From positions 868,001 to 932,000 of the forward strand of contig NZ_WUBI01000001.1 in assembly GCF_009807035.1 (NCBI RefSeq): 64,000 bases of DNA, in the 5' to 3' direction. Numbering within the stretch: position 1 is the first letter of the stretch; each line of letters opens with the position of its first letter. Made by a program: the position numbers and the translations under genes. Of this stretch, positions 1 through 7,437 are shown piece after piece. The notes beneath the pieces are model-generated. The model was given only the letters and a program-made list of their open reading frames with translations, was not told the DNA's origin and ran no database searches. This DNA comes from Paenibacillus dendrobii (lineage in GTDB: Bacteria; Bacillota; Bacilli; Paenibacillales; Paenibacillaceae).

Positions 1-27
1 ACTGGGTTTTCGTTACATTATCTTAGC

Positions 28-1374
28 TCAGCGAGCCGGAGGAATGCTTTGTGGATTGTTAAACACATTTTCCGGGTCGTATTTAGCTTTGACTCTCCGC
101 AATCTCGGGAAGTTTTTTCCGTAGTAAACCGGCCCGGAATTTTGAATCCCTTGGTCTGGAACATTGATATAGGAACCTACGATAAAGGGCTGCAGCTTCC
201 GGCGCGTATTGCGAACGAGGGCGATATTTTTGGCGGCTTCGGATTTCTTGATCCATGAACTGTTCCACTCCACATAGAATTTCGCTTTACGCCAATAGAA
301 TGCCGTTGCTTTCGGCGCTACGCGACTTATGGCTCCTCCCCAATTGAGGAAAAAGAATCCCGCGGTAGAATTCGGCTCCGCCTTCTCCAAAAACTCACGC
401 ATCGACTTAATTGCTTTATCTGGGAACGGTTTTCTACCGAAACCGCTGGAGAATTGGTTACTGAATCTTTGGGTAAGTATTGGATCGGGAGCTAACAAGA
501 AGTTCACGGCTTTCGGATAAGGTAACAACCGGATGATTTTCTCCGTAGGTGTACCGACACTCGTCATGGGTTCGAGTAAACGGAGAGCCTCCGTTTTTGA
601 TCCGAGGAACAGCCCCAGCATGACGACATTGCCGCCCTTTTTCGGACCGATCGATAATTCACTGCCCAGTTTGGTATCGACAGAAGGAGCCCATGTTTGC
701 CATACTTTCAATACCTTTTCGAACTGATTCCATGGCCAAGTGATACGAAATACGGTTGCCTTAGCTGGAGAGCGCAGCACTTTGAATTTGTATCGGGTGC
801 ATACCCCAAAGTTGCCGCCACCGCCACCACGGGAAGCCCACAGGAGATCGGCGTTACATTTTTTGTTGGCACGAATCACTTTTCCCTTCGCGTCAACCAT
901 TTCGAGTTCAAGCAGGTTATCGCTGATGAGTCCAATCGTCCGTTGGAGCGGACCGATTCCCCCGCCAAGCGTAATACCACCGATCCCGACCGTAGGACTG
1001 TCGCCGAATGGAGCAATAAACCCTTGCCGCGCCAGCTTGTGAGCAATTCTCCCCACTTGATTGCCTGTTTCAACGACAACCGTTCCATTCTTTTTGTTCA
1101 GCTTGATTTTCTTCATCTCGCTTACATCGATGACGATACCGCCATTGACTTGCGACAGATTGACTTCCAGAGCATGTCTTCCGCTTCTTGGACGAATGGG
1201 GACGTTATTTTCGCGTGCCCATTTGATTGCATTCGCCACATCTTGCGTCCGTTTCGCAAAAACAAATACTTTGGGAAATTTGTCCGTATGAGGGTCCCAA
1301 TTTTTCCGTGCCGCTTCATAACCGGGATCTCCTCTAAAAATGACACGACCGGTAAGCTTCGTTTTTGATGTCAA
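28..1374 (-). CDS. FAD-binding oxidoreductase, berberine-bridge-enzyme-like
   Basis: A 448-residue flavoprotein with an N-terminal FAD_binding_4 (PP-loop) domain and a C-terminal BBE tail (YDPENVFNNPQ near the end). His67 in RSGRH is the expected 8-alpha-histidyl FAD attachment site. The second covalent site of bicovalent members is normally Cys in GxCxxVG; here the equivalent GDSPTVG (residues 124-130) carries Ser126, so FAD is probably held by one bond only. The closest well-known relatives are Bacillus YgaK/YvdP-type oxidases that act on carbohydrates or small alcohols; the substrate is unknown. Translation probably starts at TTG (1372-1374), with AAAGGGAG nine bases upstream. No signal peptide is seen. 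It is monocistronic and diverges from the exporter at 1727. Confidence 0.85.
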   Translation of the reverse strand: MTSKTKLTGRVIFRGDPGYEAARKNWDPHTDKFPKVFVFAKRTQDVANAIKWARENNVPIRPRSGRHALEVNLSQVNGGIVIDVSEMKKIKLNKKNGTVVVETGNQVGRIAHKLARQGFIAPFGDSPTVGIGGITLGGGIGPLQRTIGLISDNLLELEMVDAKGKVIRANKKCNADLLWASRGGGGGNFGVCTRYKFKVLRSPAKATVFRITWPWNQFEKVLKVWQTWAPSVDTKLGSELSIGPKKGGNVVMLGLFLGSKTEALRLLEPMTSVGTPTEKIIRLLPYPKAVNFLLAPDPILTQRFSNQFSSGFGRKPFPDKAIKSMREFLEKAEPNSTAGFFFLNWGGAISRVAPKATAFYWRKAKFYVEWNSSWIKKSEAAKNIALVRNTRRKLQPFIVGSYINVPDQGIQNSGPVYYGKNFPRLRRVKAKYDPENVFNNPQSIPPAR

Positions 1375-1649
1375 TGACTACAACTCCCTTTGAGCAAATG
1401 ATTACCCTGCAATTCAAAATTCAAGATACGGTATATCGTATGTAGGGTATTCGTGGAGGGAATGGGCGGATATACCCTACTCAATTGCATATCCCAAAAT
1501 CTATTCCTAATTCTTCGGAATGTTCCACACACCATTTCAAGCCCGAAAAACAATCCTATAACTGACTTGGTTGAATATGTTCCAGTACAAGGCGTAATTC
1601 AGCGGATATACGATAAAAAACGGACAATTGAAAAAAGAATAATTTAGTG
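1375..1649. other. Intergenic region with paired inverted repeats
   Basis: This non-coding stretch lies between the FAD oxidase and the exporter promoter. It holds a 5-6-5 inverted repeat (ATACG 1426-1430, CGTAT 1437-1441) and a longer one with 9-bp perfect arms (GTAGGGTAT 1442-1450, ATACCCTAC 1472-1480). Both are upstream of the oxidase gene and could be operators or a leader hairpin. No cognate regulator can be assigned. The short open frames here lack ribosome binding sites and recognisable protein content. Confidence 0.4.
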
Positions 1650-1712
1650 TTGACCAATTACTGTATACGTCATATACTGTTTATAAAAATAACTGTTTAC
1701 ATAATAAACAGT
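1650..1712 (+). promoter_or_regulatory. Promoter and double TetR operator of the DHA2 exporter
   Basis: A near-consensus sigma-A promoter reads TTGACC (1650-1655), a 17-bp spacer, then TATACT (1673-1678). Two inverted repeats of identical 8-5-8 geometry overlie it. The upstream one (ACTGTATA 1660-1667, TATACTGT 1673-1680; one mismatch) covers the spacer and -10. The downstream one (ACTGTTTA 1692-1699, TAAACAGT 1705-1712) is perfect and abuts the ribosome binding site. Their centres are 32 bp apart, about three helical turns. The same motif lies upstream of the TetR gene at 4201-4221, so that protein is the likely repressor. Confidence 0.8.
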
Positions 1713-1726
1713 AAGGAGATGATTCA

Positions 1727-3286
1727 ATGACCACTCTTAACCCTCAAACGGCCACACGTGCAGGCCGCAAAGAATGGATCGCGCTTAGCATTTTATGTCT
1801 GCCGTTAATGTTTGCATCAATGGATGTCGCTGTCCTGTTTTTCGCCGCCCCCGCCATCGCGGCGGACTTGAAGCCGAATGCCACACAACAATTGTGGATT
1901 TTCGACGTTTACGGCTTCATCCTTGCCGGCATGCTGTTGACGATGGGCGCGATTGGCGATCGAATTGGACGCAAGCGCCTGCTGATCATCGGTTCGGTCG
2001 GGTTCGCTTTAAGTTCTCTGTTCGCCGCATACGCCCAATCGGCCGAGGCTCTGATCATCGCTCGAGGAATACTGGGAATTGCGGGTTCAACCTTGATGCC
2101 GTCATCTCTTGCCCTCATTCGCGTCATGTTTCAGGATCCCGCGCAGCGAACGAAAGCTATGTCGATTTGGAGCGCGGTGATGGCCAGCGGTGTTACCCTT
2201 GGTCCGATCATCGGTGGACTGCTTCTCAATTCTTTTTCCTGGGGATCGGTGTTCCTCATCAATATCCCGGCGATGGCCCTTCTTCTGATTATCGCTCCGT
2301 TCCTTCTGCCCGAGTCTCGCAGCAAAACGCAAAGCCCGATCGATGTGCTTAGCTCCATCCTCGTTCTTACCTCTGTCCTACCTCTTACGTATGGCGTCAA
2401 GACGCTAGCGGAGGATGGATGGGCAGCGCTTCCTCTTGTCATGCTTGTTGCAGGCATGCTGTCGGGTGTCGTGTTTGTGCGTCGGCAGCTCCGCATTTCC
2501 AACCCTCTGCTCGATATTCGCGCGCTGATGGAGCGGCGAATCGGCGGTTCGATTCTCGTTAATTTCATCGCTATGTTTGCGCTCATGGCAAGCTCACTGG
2601 TCAATACCCAGTTCCTTCAGTCGGTGCTTGGATATTCTCCGTTCGTCGCGTCCCTTTGGAGCGTACTGCCTTCTGTCGCCGTAGGTGCCGCGGCACCGAT
2701 TGCGGCAAAGATGTCGCAAACTTATGGAAGACCGCGTATTATTACGGCGGGCATCTTGCTCGCAGCAATTGGATTCGTCGTGCTGACCCAGGTTCGCTTG
2801 GAGGGTTTTTCACCGCTAATCATCGTGCTTGTCGGAGCCGGATTGATTGCTGCAGGTATCGTGTCCGTCATGACTCTAGTTACGGATTATGTCGTGGGTG
2901 TCGCTCCCGTAGACCGTGCCGGAGCTGTCGGTGGCCTTATCGAGACTTCCAGCGAACTTGGTGGCGCGTTCGGTATCGCTCTTCTGGGCTGCGTTCTGGC
3001 AGCGGTTTACCGGAACACGGTCTCCCCTCTTCTGCCCAAGGAGCTAACGCCGGAAGCGGCTCATGCGGCCGAGCAGACCATTGCCGGCGCTTCGAGCGCC
3101 GCAAGTCATTTGCCGGCGGAAGCGGCTTCTCGCGTTATGAATGCATCCCGAGAGGCTTTTGTGACCTCCATGCATACCACCTGTCTCGTTGCCAGCGCGA
3201 TCCTGGTTTTGGCTGCGATCATCACGGTCGTAATGCTCCGCGATAAGAAAACGGACATCGGTGTCGCCACGTCATCAAAAGCTTAA
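1727..3286 (+). CDS. DHA2-family MFS multidrug efflux transporter (QacA/SmvA-like)
   Basis: A 519-residue integral membrane protein of the 14-TM drug:H+ antiporter-2 branch. TM1 has the MDVAV segment with its membrane-embedded Asp, the loop 2-3 motif GDRIGRKR follows, and motif C-like GPIIGG is in TM5. It probably exports lipophilic or cationic toxic compounds using proton motive force. The ATG at 1727 has a ribosome binding site (AAGGAG) directly after the perfect TetR operator. The gene ends at a bidirectional terminator shared with the convergent TetR gene, so the cassette is transporter plus cognate repressor. Expression is expected to be induced when ligand releases the repressor. The exact substrate cannot be told from sequence. 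Confidence 0.9.
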   Translation: MTTLNPQTATRAGRKEWIALSILCLPLMFASMDVAVLFFAAPAIAADLKPNATQQLWIFDVYGFILAGMLLTMGAIGDRIGRKRLLIIGSVGFALSSLFAAYAQSAEALIIARGILGIAGSTLMPSSLALIRVMFQDPAQRTKAMSIWSAVMASGVTLGPIIGGLLLNSFSWGSVFLINIPAMALLLIIAPFLLPESRSKTQSPIDVLSSILVLTSVLPLTYGVKTLAEDGWAALPLVMLVAGMLSGVVFVRRQLRISNPLLDIRALMERRIGGSILVNFIAMFALMASSLVNTQFLQSVLGYSPFVASLWSVLPSVAVGAAAPIAAKMSQTYGRPRIITAGILLAAIGFVVLTQVRLEGFSPLIIVLVGAGLIAAGIVSVMTLVTDYVVGVAPVDRAGAVGGLIETSSELGGAFGIALLGCVLAAVYRNTVSPLLPKELTPEAAHAAEQTIAGASSAASHLPAEAASRVMNASREAFVTSMHTTCLVASAILVLAAIITVVMLRDKKTDIGVATSSKA

Positions 3287-3291
3287 ACATA

Positions 3292-3333
3292 AAAAAGGCT
3301 ACTTCTTGGCATTTGCCTTGAAGTAGCCTTTTT
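3292..3333. terminator. Bidirectional rho-independent terminator
   Basis: Perfect 14-bp arms (3292-3305 and 3320-3333) contain GGCTACTTC paired with GAAGTAGCC, flanked by A and T runs on both sides, around a 14-nt loop. It sits between the convergent exporter and TetR genes and can serve both. Confidence 0.9.
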
Positions 3334-3350
3334 ATCGTACTCGATAACCG

Positions 3351-4157
3351 TTACTTATGATGCTCAGTGGCGTCAGATGTCGTTTTCCGAATCAAAAATT
3401 GCTCAATCCCGTCCAAAATGCGCTCCAGACCGAAGTCCAAATCATTGCCGACAGTATTCTCATCTTCGTTCTCGCCGGTATACGCGCCGGACATCACGAT
3501 TGGATGTAAATTCGGATATTGCTCCGGCTTGATTAAATTCCGAAGCGCCGCCGAATAATTGAGCCCGCTGAACTCTTCCTCGCTTGAACCCGCTTGAACG
3601 GCTCGATCAATGTCCCGCTGAAGCATCCCGTACGTACGGGCATATCCGCTCAAGAGAAGAACGATGGACATTTTCTCGTAATCGTTCAGGGGCATGTCTC
3701 GCAGCGATTGCAGCGCCCAATCCACGATGCGCAGATTGTTTGGCGTTATCGGAATGCCGAGAATCGGAATATCTCCGTACCACGGATGCTCGCGAAAAAT
3801 GCCGACCGTGCCCATGACATACTCGCGCATGCTTTCCCGCCATTCCTGCGGAGGTCTTTCCGCGGGTATCGGGACATCACTTATCGCATCCTGCATCAGG
3901 ATCAGCAGGTCATCCTTGCTGGGAATGTAACGGTAGAGCGACATGGCCGTAAAACCAAGCGCCGACGCAATCCGGTTCATCGAGACGGAGGGAAGACCGT
4001 CTTTGTCCGCGATTTCGACCGCCTTTTTCACGATTAGATCGATGCTCATCTCGCGCTTGGGTCCGCGCTGCGGCGGTTTCGCCAATCCCCAGCCGAGCGC
4101 TGCGCCGGGGGGCAAGATTTTAGCAACTTCCTCTGGCGTTAAATCGTCATGGCTCAT
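3351..4157 (-). CDS. TetR/AcrR-family transcriptional repressor
   Basis: A 268-residue regulator. A roughly 35-residue N-terminal extension is followed by a TetR HTH (about residues 38-85, with ALGFTAMSLYRYIPSKDDLL as the recognition region) and a TetR_C_1-type ligand domain. The ribosome binding site AGGAGG lies seven bases before the ATG. An 8-5-8 inverted repeat at 4201-4221, 44 bases upstream, matches the operators of the convergent exporter at 1727. The gene is therefore probably autoregulated and controls that exporter, even though the two are convergent rather than divergent. The ligand is unknown. Confidence 0.9.
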   Translation of the reverse strand: MSHDDLTPEEVAKILPPGAALGWGLAKPPQRGPKREMSIDLIVKKAVEIADKDGLPSVSMNRIASALGFTAMSLYRYIPSKDDLLILMQDAISDVPIPAERPPQEWRESMREYVMGTVGIFREHPWYGDIPILGIPITPNNLRIVDWALQSLRDMPLNDYEKMSIVLLLSGYARTYGMLQRDIDRAVQAGSSEEEFSGLNYSAALRNLIKPEQYPNLHPIVMSGAYTGENEDENTVGNDLDFGLERILDGIEQFLIRKTTSDATEHHK

Positions 4158-4200
4158 CTGTATTCCTCCTATTCGTTCGAACGCAGCCTGCGCAAAAAAA

Positions 4201-4221
4201 AGTGTTTATAATATAAACAGT
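4201..4221 (-). promoter_or_regulatory. TetR operator upstream of the repressor gene
   Basis: The arms AGTGTTTA (4201-4208) and TAAACAGT (4214-4221) flank a 5-nt spacer. The spacing and arm sequence are the same as at 1692-1712, with one mismatch. This supports negative autoregulation by the TetR protein encoded just downstream. Confidence 0.75.
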
Positions 4222-4345
4222 ATATCATAAAGTCGAAATATTCTCCCTCTTCATGCATGTAGAAACTGGTAAAAGTTAATTTTACCGGCCTAAGAAGTTC
4301 ACTTATGATGCTGCTGCTCTATGAGAAAGTCCATTATCACATGAA

Positions 4346-5347
4346 TTACTTTATTCGAACGACAACCTTTCCTTTGGCGCTTCCGCCTTCCAGATAATGC
4401 AGTGCTTGCGCGGCATCCGTAAAAGGAAAAACCTTATCGATCACCGGCTTAATATGACCTTCTTCAATATATTCTTTTAAAATATTCAGTTGCGTTCCAC
4501 TCGGTTTCATGAATAGGTAATGGTATCTCGCATGATACTGCTTCTCAAGTGTTGTGATCTTATGGCTCGCGATGGACAAGACTGCCGTTTTCAGCCACCC
4601 CAATTGTTGTTCTCTTCCGAATGCTGCGTTGGGAACGCCGGAAATGGATACGATTTGTCCATGGGGTTTCAGGATCTGGAATGATTTTTCCAAGGCCGCT
4701 CCGCCCAAGGTATCATACACCGCGTCATATCCCGTCAGGATTTCTTCAAAGTTCTCTTTTCGGTAATTGATAATCTGGTCTGCTCCCAGCGATTGGACCA
4801 ATTCGTATCCCTTTTCGCTTGCCGTTGTGGCGACATAAGCTCCCATGAGTTTGGCCAATTGGATGGCAAAGGTGCCTACGCCTCCGGATCCGGCATGGAT
4901 GAGGATCTTCTGACCTGGTTGCAGATTTAAAATGTCGGTAAAAGCTTGGTACGTCGTAAGGCCGACGAGCGGTAAGGATGCTGCTTCTTCAAGGCTTAGA
5001 TTGTTCGGCTTCAGCGAAATGTCTTCCTCATGGATAGCAATATACTCGGCCAATGTGCCGATCCGGGTTTTGCGGGGTCTGCCATAGACCTCGTCTCCGG
5101 GCTTAAAGGCTTGGACCCGGTTGCCGACTTTAACAATAACGCCTGAGAAATCATTGCCCAAGATCAAAGGAAAGTTGTATTTTAACAGGAGTTTGACTTT
5201 CCCTTCCTTTATTTTAAAATCGATCGGATTTAAGCTGGCTGCGTGAATTTCCACCAGCACATCGTGTGCTCCTATCTCGGGCGTGGGCTGCTCCGATATT
5301 AATAATGGTGTTTTCTTCCCGTATTTCTCAATTATCATAGCTTTCAT
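4346..5347 (-). CDS. NADP-dependent alcohol dehydrogenase/quinone oxidoreductase-like
   Basis: A 333-residue MDR-superfamily enzyme with a GroES-like N-terminal domain and a Rossmann fold. AGSGGVGTFAIQLAK (about residues 153-167) is the NADP-binding loop. The structural-zinc Cys cluster is absent, so it belongs to the zinc-independent quinone oxidoreductase group. It likely reduces quinones or enones in the cytosol. The ribosome binding site is GGAG. It is transcribed after the ArsR gene with its own operator at 5367-5388, so the two form a regulator-target pair in the style of redox- or electrophile-sensing ArsR systems. The inducer is unknown. Confidence 0.85.
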   Translation of the reverse strand: MKAMIIEKYGKKTPLLISEQPTPEIGAHDVLVEIHAASLNPIDFKIKEGKVKLLLKYNFPLILGNDFSGVIVKVGNRVQAFKPGDEVYGRPRKTRIGTLAEYIAIHEEDISLKPNNLSLEEAASLPLVGLTTYQAFTDILNLQPGQKILIHAGSGGVGTFAIQLAKLMGAYVATTASEKGYELVQSLGADQIINYRKENFEEILTGYDAVYDTLGGAALEKSFQILKPHGQIVSISGVPNAAFGREQQLGWLKTAVLSIASHKITTLEKQYHARYHYLFMKPSGTQLNILKEYIEEGHIKPVIDKVFPFTDAAQALHYLEGGSAKGKVVVRIK

Positions 5348-5366
5348 CTAATTCACTCCAATACGA

Positions 5367-5388
5367 TTATTCGTTTAAACATTTAAAC
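5367..5388 (-). promoter_or_regulatory. ArsR operator of the quinone oxidoreductase gene
   Basis: A perfect inverted repeat (GTTTAAA 5373-5379, TTTAAAC 5382-5388) is preceded by TTATTC. The 22-base block differs at only two positions from the block at 5786-5807. Both end 19 bases before their start codons, which points to a shared regulator, the ArsR protein at 5446-5766. Confidence 0.75.
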
Positions 5389-5445
5389 CAATTACGCGAA
5401 AAAAATTTCGTTTTTCATTCCTGCCATATGGCTATCTATCGTTCG

Positions 5446-5766
5446 CTAAGACCTGCTGCACTCTGCTTCAACGGCCGCAATCAATGATTTAAGTTGTTCA
5501 AGCGGTTTGCGGATCGTCAGTACATAGTAATTTTCTACGCCCTTTTTCTCGGAATGAATGTAACCGGACTGCTTCAACACCTTTAAATGGTGGGAGACGG
5601 CTGGCCTGGACAAATTGATGTGGTCGGATATTGTATTGACGTTCAGTCCCGATTTGTGCTGAGCCAGCAGCATAATGATGGCTTGACGGTTCTCATCGGT
5701 CAATACGTCCATCAGAGGGATGCAATCTTTAAATTGTTGCAGAATTTGTGCGGTTTGTTTGTTCAT
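5446..5766 (-). CDS. ArsR-family winged-helix regulator
   Basis: A 106-residue HTH_5 protein. The recognition helix region (LSRPAVSHHLKVLKQSGY, about residues 52-69) is typical of ArsR/SmtB repressors. There is no CxC metal motif in the alpha-3 helix. The only Cys residues are near positions 14 and 103, so a redox or organic ligand is more likely than a metal. Two near-identical operators precede this gene and the downstream oxidoreductase, which implies autoregulation plus control of that enzyme. The ribosome binding site is GAGGGG. Confidence 0.85.
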   Translation of the reverse strand: MNKQTAQILQQFKDCIPLMDVLTDENRQAIIMLLAQHKSGLNVNTISDHINLSRPAVSHHLKVLKQSGYIHSEKKGVENYYVLTIRKPLEQLKSLIAAVEAECSRS

Positions 5767-5785
5767 TACAATCCCCTCGTTCTGT

Positions 5786-5837
5786 TTATTCGTTTAACCG
5801 TTTAAACATATTATAGCTATTCGGTGGAAAAAATCAA
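5786..5837 (-). promoter_or_regulatory. Promoter and operator of the ArsR gene
   Basis: On the minus strand, TTGATT (5832-5837), a 16-bp spacer and TATAAT (5810-5815) form a good promoter. The ArsR operator (5786-5807, arms GTTTAAC and TTTAAAC) lies immediately downstream over the expected start site, so bound repressor would block initiation. Confidence 0.75.
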
Positions 5838-5860
5838 GACAAGTTTGATCAGAAAACAGA

Positions 5861-5888
5861 AAACGACAGCCTGTTCTGGCTGTCGTTT
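5861..5888 (-). terminator. Rho-independent terminator of the GNAT gene
   Basis: An 11-bp perfect stem (AAACGACAGCC, GGCTGTCGTTT) with a 6-nt loop is followed on the minus strand by a T-rich tail. It lies 47 bases after the acetyltransferase stop codon. Confidence 0.8.
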
Positions 5889-5934
5889 CTTCATGTTTAT
5901 TGGAGTTCTCTTCTTCCATATAATCGATCTAAAT

Positions 5935-6471
5935 TCACTCGTTAGGATTGATAAGTGCCAGAACCTGATGATCCTCCCATACCCCGTTAATCTTCACATT
6001 GCTTCGGGAAATGCCTTCTTTGTGGAACCCTGCATTCTCAAGCACGCGGATAGATCCGGGATTCCGGGGCGAGACTTCACCTACGATCCGGTGAAACTTC
6101 AGCTCCTCGAAGGCAAAGCGTACTACCTGTTTCACCGCCTCCGTCATATAACCCTTGCCATTATGATCCTGGTCTAGGCTATATCCGATCATACAGCTCT
6201 GAAGCGGGTCACGCATCACAAAGAACAACCCGATAGTACCAATAATACGGTCGTCCTCCATGTGGCAAATCACGAAGTCATATTTCCGGTCTTCTGATCT
6301 GTCGACCTTGCTCTTCATAATCTTTTGGAGCTGTTGCTCCTCCGTATAGAACTCCTCCGAATTGCTTGGTGAGAACTTGTCAAAAAACTCCCGATTGCGA
6401 TTGTACATTGCTGTCAATTCTTTGGCGTCCGCCTCCTCCAGGAACCGGACGTATACTCGCTGCGCTAACAT
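5935..6471 (-). CDS. GNAT-family N-acetyltransferase (RimJ/RimL-like)
   Basis: A 178-residue acetyltransferase_3 protein. It has the acetyl-CoA loop region around DQDHNGKGYMTEAV, then the family pattern HRIVGEVSPRNPGSIRVLENAGF near the C-terminus. These enzymes transfer acetyl groups to N-terminal or small-molecule amines in the cytosol. The reading frame is open upstream to 6552, but GTGGGG lies nine bases before the ATG at 6471, and the family motif RVYVRF begins just after it, so the shorter start is preferred. It is monocistronic with its own terminator. The substrate is unknown. Confidence 0.8.
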   Translation of the reverse strand: MLAQRVYVRFLEEADAKELTAMYNRNREFFDKFSPSNSEEFYTEEQQLQKIMKSKVDRSEDRKYDFVICHMEDDRIIGTIGLFFVMRDPLQSCMIGYSLDQDHNGKGYMTEAVKQVVRFAFEELKFHRIVGEVSPRNPGSIRVLENAGFHKEGISRSNVKINGVWEDHQVLALINPNE

Positions 6472-6580
6472 CTGCACCATCCCCACTAACCAATATGTGT
6501 AGATCATTATATCATAGGATGGAAGGTTCAAATATGGATCGGCTGCCTTCAAATGTCTTTATTAGGTCATTCAATCCTAT

Positions 6581-6886
6581 TTAACGATTAGATTCAGAAA
6601 AACGAATCGAATAGATTAAATCGTTCGTCGGATCAAATTGGATATTCACATACACTCCGAATTCTTTGCCATTTTTGCTTCTAAGCCATAATTTGAAATG
6701 TTCTTCTGATTTTCTAGGTGTTAGTTCAACACGCCCCATGTGCTTATAATCAACGATGTCGGCATTGTATCTTTTCTGGGTTTCTTTTACCGCAACCTCA
6801 CCCCATTTTGCGTATTCAGGCTCAGCTTCCGCGGATACAGTGGAAATAATAAACACAGCTAATAAGGAAATCAGCAATTTTTTCAT
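6581..6886 (-). CDS. Small secreted DUF3889-like protein
   Basis: A 101-residue protein with a Sec signal peptide (MKKLLISLLAVFII core, cleavage near AEA). The mature part YAKWGEVAVKETQKRY...GKEFGVYVNIQFD matches my memory of DUF3889 proteins found in Bacillus and Paenibacillus, whose function is unknown. The ATG at 6886 follows AGGTGG at 5-nt spacing; the GTG at 6895 has none. It probably acts outside the membrane. Confidence 0.7.
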   Translation of the reverse strand: MKKLLISLLAVFIISTVSAEAEPEYAKWGEVAVKETQKRYNADIVDYKHMGRVELTPRKSEEHFKLWLRSKNGKEFGVYVNIQFDPTNDLIYSIRFSESNR

Positions 6887-6972
6887 AACAACCACCTATC
6901 TGGAGAGGTTTTTTTATTATCCCCTACATCTTCCAGATCAATCATGCTCATCGTCGAAAGTATCGTTCCTAT

Positions 6973-7281
6973 TTATCCTTCAACGACATCAGCCCGCAAA
7001 TCAGTTGCAATTTCAATCATTCGGGGTACGATAGCTTCATTCGAAATGGCAACGTACAAATCTCCCATGTAAAGCCGGAAAGGGAATTCTTTGCCCCCGT
7101 GCTTCCATATGAAAAATTCACCGTCGATAGACATCGTGCTCTCGAGTCCTTTCACGTTAAGTACCTGTGAATACGTAAAATCGGGTTTGGATGAAAAATA
7201 ATGTTTGCACTCTTCCAAAGAAATCGATGGCTCCGGATTCGTTTCTTGCATCGATCGTGTGATACGAAAACGTTGATTCAT
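6973..7281 (-). CDS. Hypothetical protein, 102 residues
   Basis: I do not recognise this protein. It is soluble and acidic, with no membrane segment or signal. The ribosome binding site is strong (GAGGAGG, seven bases before the ATG), which supports a real gene. The C-terminal half (FFIWKHGGKEFPFRLYMGDLYVA) suggests a small beta-rich domain. It stands alone between the DUF3889 gene and the ABC exporter. Confidence 0.6.
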   Translation of the reverse strand: MNQRFRITRSMQETNPEPSISLEECKHYFSSKPDFTYSQVLNVKGLESTMSIDGEFFIWKHGGKEFPFRLYMGDLYVAISNEAIVPRMIEIATDLRADVVEG

Positions 7282-7437
7282 TGATGTGCCTCCTCAAACA
7301 AAGCTCCGGTAACTGATCGTTTATAAAGTGAAACTTGCCAGAAAAACGTGGAAACTATTTTTTTGAAAAAGTAGGAATGCTCCCCGTCCAGAACAATAAG
7401 TGACATTCGAGAAAATTTGGAGTACTTGCGTTATTCC

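Noticed and set aside
697..1368. A 223-codon plus-strand frame opposite the FAD oxidase
   Set aside because: It is the antisense shadow of a clear flavoprotein gene and has no ribosome binding site or recognisable domain.
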